Shown: positions 62,109 to 64,000 of the stretch, one piece after another | Numbering within the stretch: position 1 is the stretch's first letter | Layout: each line of letters begins with the position of its first letter | Assembly (NCBI GenBank): GCA_016711225.1 | Contig: JADJTK010000050.1 | Location: 1 to 64,000, forward strand | Origin: Opitutaceae bacterium | Lineage (GTDB): Bacteria > Verrucomicrobiota > Verrucomicrobiia > Opitutales > Opitutaceae | Direction of reading: 5' to 3' | DNA: 64,000 nt | Program-made: the position numbers and the translations under genes | The notes under the pieces: generated by a model | Told to the model about the DNA's origin: nothing | The model's database searches: none | Seen by the model: the letters and a program-made list of their open reading frames with translations, nothing else

Positions 62109-63176
62109 ATGACGGTCGTCCTCCTCGTGCTGCTCGCGGCGTTGGCCTTCGAGTACATCAACGGCTTTCACGACGCCGCCAACGCCATCGCCACCGTCGT
62201 CTCGACGCGGGTGCTCACCCCGAGGCAGGCCATCGCCATGGCCGCGTTCTTCAATCTGCTCGGAGCCTTCATCGGAGTCGGGGTCGCCAAAACCATCGGT
62301 GCCGGTTTGGTCGACACCAACGTCATCACCCTCACCACCGTGCTGGCGGCGCTGATCGGAGCCATCATCTGGAACCTTCTCACTTGGTGGCTGGGCCTGC
62401 CCTCCAGTTCCAGTCACGCACTCATCGGAGGTCTGTGTGGCGCAGCGCTGGCCACCGCGAAAGGCGACTGGTCTGTGCTGAAATGGTCGATTGTGAAGTC
62501 CGACGGCTCCCACGCCGGGTTGTGGCCGAAGGTCGTCATGCCGATGTTCTCCTCGCCGGTGATCGGCTTTTTTGTAGCCGCAGTCGTGATGGCCCTGCTC
62601 TACATGCTCCTGCGCAAAGCCACCCCGCGGCTGGTCAACAGCATCTTCGGCAAGATGCAAATTGTCAGCGCCGGCGTGATGGGGCTGAGCCACGGCTCCA
62701 ACGACGCCCAGAAGACCATGGGCATCATGGCGCTGGCACTCTACACCGGCACCAAGGCCGGGGTTCTCGACAACCTCCCCTCGTGGTTGGGCTTTCTTCG
62801 CTCTCCGGAATTCGTGATCCACGATTGGATCATCATCTCCTGCGCGCTCACGATGGCGGCGGGCACCGCCGGTGGTGGTTGGCGTATCATCCGCACGATG
62901 GGCCACAAAATGGTCAAGCTGCAGCCGATCCACGGCTTCGCTGCCGAGACCAGCGCCGCAGCCGTAATCCTCGGGGCGTCGCACTTTGGCATACCCGTTT
63001 CAACCACCCACGTGATCTCCACTGCCATCATGGGTGTGGGGACGGTGAAGCGCTTCAGCGCAGTGAAATGGGGTGTCGTCGGGCGCATCGTCTGGGCCTG
63101 GGTCCTCACTCTGCCGATCACCGGAATGCTCGGCTACCTCAGCGTGAAAGCCCTGCATGCCTGTGGGGTGCAGTGA
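62109..63176 (+). CDS. pit: Inorganic phosphate transporter, PiT family
   Basis: 355 residues, about ten membrane segments. The PiT signature is present in both halves: GFHDAANAIATVVSTRVL and GLSHGSNDAQKTMGIMALAL, with LPSSSSHALIGGLCGAAL and IPVSTTHVISTAIMGVG. It carries low-affinity metal-phosphate with protons into the cytoplasm. The operon with DUF47 is conserved. No Pho box was identified. Confidence 0.93.
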   Translation: MTVVLLVLLAALAFEYINGFHDAANAIATVVSTRVLTPRQAIAMAAFFNLLGAFIGVGVAKTIGAGLVDTNVITLTTVLAALIGAIIWNLLTWWLGLPSSSSHALIGGLCGAALATAKGDWSVLKWSIVKSDGSHAGLWPKVVMPMFSSPVIGFFVAAVVMALLYMLLRKATPRLVNSIFGKMQIVSAGVMGLSHGSNDAQKTMGIMALALYTGTKAGVLDNLPSWLGFLRSPEFVIHDWIIISCALTMAAGTAGGGWRIIRTMGHKMVKLQPIHGFAAETSAAAVILGASHFGIPVSTTHVISTAIMGVGTVKRFSAVKWGVVGRIVWAWVLTLPITGMLGYLSVKALHACGVQ

Positions 63177-63208
63177 GGGGGCACTCAGCCGCCCCGCCAA
63201 TCCGCCGC

Positions 63209-63589
63209 CTACTTCGCCTTGGCAGCGGCGAAATTTGGATTCCTCGGGTTCACATCAACCCGCCGCTCCTGCGGCAAGACCACGAGATCCATGTCCTCCA
63301 TCGGGATGGCGCCAAGGAGCACCTCGTCGCCCATCACAATCGCGCCGACAAAAGCCACCCGATTCTTGAACCGGACTTCGAGGGGGCCGACGTAGGGCAC
63401 CATGCGTTTCGAACCGTCGGCCAACGTCACTTCCTTGGCCCCGACATCGTCCAACGAGAGCTGCAGTCGGACGTGTTCCGGTATCGAGAGGAAGACCGAA
63501 CCTGTGTCGGCCAGAGCTTCCACTTGAACGGGTACATCCTCCAACCGGCGAAGATTTCTCAGCGTTAACATGGCGGTACAAAGGCCCAT
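63209..63589 (-). CDS. Retropepsin-like aspartic protease domain protein
   Basis: 126 residues from the ATG at 63589. The active-site triad is in VEALADTGSVFLSIPEHV (D-T-G-S), followed by EVTLADGSKRMVPYVGPLEV and DEVLLGAIPMEDMDLVV, where LLGAIPMEDMDL is the usual flap/helix pattern of this bacterial clan AA family. One DTG site per chain implies a homodimer, as in retroviral protease. It has no signal peptide; substrate unknown. It lies between the convergent pit gene and phoU. Confidence 0.75.
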   Translation of the reverse strand: MGLCTAMLTLRNLRRLEDVPVQVEALADTGSVFLSIPEHVRLQLSLDDVGAKEVTLADGSKRMVPYVGPLEVRFKNRVAFVGAIVMGDEVLLGAIPMEDMDLVVLPQERRVDVNPRNPNFAAAKAK

Positions 63590-63653
63590 GACAGCGGCAA
63601 ACTGCCACGCCTCCATGCTCGAGGCAAGTCGCGCGGCAGAAGGACTGTCTCCT

Positions 63654-63730
63654 CGTAGCGGAACGCCTTGCGTTCCGTGTCGGCCGTCCTCCCTGCTCTG
63701 CTTGGGCGGAAGGAAAGCCCTTCCGCTACG
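63654..63730. repeat. Nested inverted repeat (REP-like)
   Basis: Two hairpins, CGGAACGC/GCGTTCCG (63659-63677) and CGGAAGG/CCTTCCG (63707-63725), sit inside a 10-bp outer inverted repeat CGTAGCGGAA (63654) / TTCCGCTACG (63721). The whole can form a cruciform. It lies six bases after the phoU stop and may also terminate phoU. Confidence 0.7.
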
Positions 63731-63735
63731 CCCCC

Positions 63736-64000
63736 TCACTCCTGCGCGGGACGCGGGCCCTTCTTGAGCTCGTCGACATGGCGAATGTCTTCGCCCTTGG
63801 CCAAATAGACCATCTCCTCGGCGATGTTCGTGGCATGATCGGCGATACGCTCGATCGACTTCGAGATGAACATCAGCTCCAGGGCGCGCGAGATCGTGTC
63901 CGGCTTCTCGGCCATGAAGATCGAGAGTTCGCGATAGAGCTCCCGGTGCAGGTCGTCGACCTCCTGATCGCGGCGGATCACCGCTAAGGCCTTGTCGTTG
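63736..64000 (-). CDS. phoU: Phosphate-signalling protein PhoU, 3' part
   Basis: The C-terminal 88 codons are present and the gene continues beyond the window. Residues RRDQEVDDLHRELYRELSIF, LELMFISKSIERIADHATNI and EEMVYLAKG are the second PhoU repeat. PhoU restrains PhoR signalling and Pst transport. The pst/phoB genes presumably lie outside the window on the right. Confidence 0.92.
   Translation of the reverse strand, partial: NDKALAVIRRDQEVDDLHRELYRELSIFMAEKPDTISRALELMFISKSIERIADHATNIAEEMVYLAKGEDIRHVDELKKGPRPAQE

Overview
The window looks like a chromosomal segment of a Verrucomicrobiota bacterium, most likely Opitutales/Opitutaceae. It is GC-rich and carries a nusA-infB-rbfA-DHH phosphoesterase-truB-ribF translation operon, a carotenoid-type FAD oxidoreductase, a REC-HDOD protein, a fused ArsR-methyltransferase and a retropepsin-like protease. 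It also carries a plug-like motif (LSPF...LAGTRL..LKD) characteristic of Opitutaceae TonB receptors. The taxonomic call is inference; there is no rRNA in the window.

Layout. Positions 1-16650 are an accessory island. It holds short single-gene modules (a RadC-like protein, a DUF6573 protein, a small XRE regulator) that share leader sequences and GGGGGCC/GGCCCCC terminators. It also holds an AT-richer, frameshifted secreted hydrolase-like surface protein flanked by two copies of the DUF6573 3' end, a two-gene PLD-helicase plus Eco57I-type methyltransferase restriction locus with many frameshifts, and a small replication-protein operon. The island ends at a 5'-truncated comM/yifB remnant (16656-17214). 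Positions 17271-33490 are mostly host genes: FAD oxidoreductase, REC-HDOD protein, P-loop kinase, lipoprotein, ArsR-methyltransferase, DUF2059 protein, bifunctional nuclease, tRNA-dihydrouridine synthase, a very large hybrid histidine kinase and a XylR-like AraC regulator.

Positions 33500-41290 are a second accessory zone that stops at tRNA-Arg(TCT). It contains toxin-antitoxin-type genes and their wreckage: a PIN-domain remnant, an AbiEi/AbiEii pair whose toxin is truncated and joined to a truncated WYL-type regulator, a DUF6036 nucleotidyltransferase with a partner gene, and an XRE/small-protein pair. Degenerate repeats lie between them. A secreted esterase and a metallophosphoesterase are also here.

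Positions 41640-64000 are core genome. First come a response regulator and the ribF-truB-nrnA-rbfA-infB-nusA operon on the minus strand, then DUF2851 and NYN proteins. Next is a roughly 2000-residue alpha-2-macroglobulin-like protein whose middle contains a TonB-plug-like segment. The rest holds tRNA-Ser(TGA), an endonuclease/exonuclease/phosphatase-family protein, tRNA-His(GTG), a glycosyltransferase, a phosphate module (DUF47-PiT) and the end of phoU.

Caution: many genes carry single frameshifts or an in-frame stop, including rbfA, which should be under strong selection. Part of the apparent gene decay is therefore probably base-level error in the assembly. Lesions in the accessory islands may be a mixture of error and real decay.
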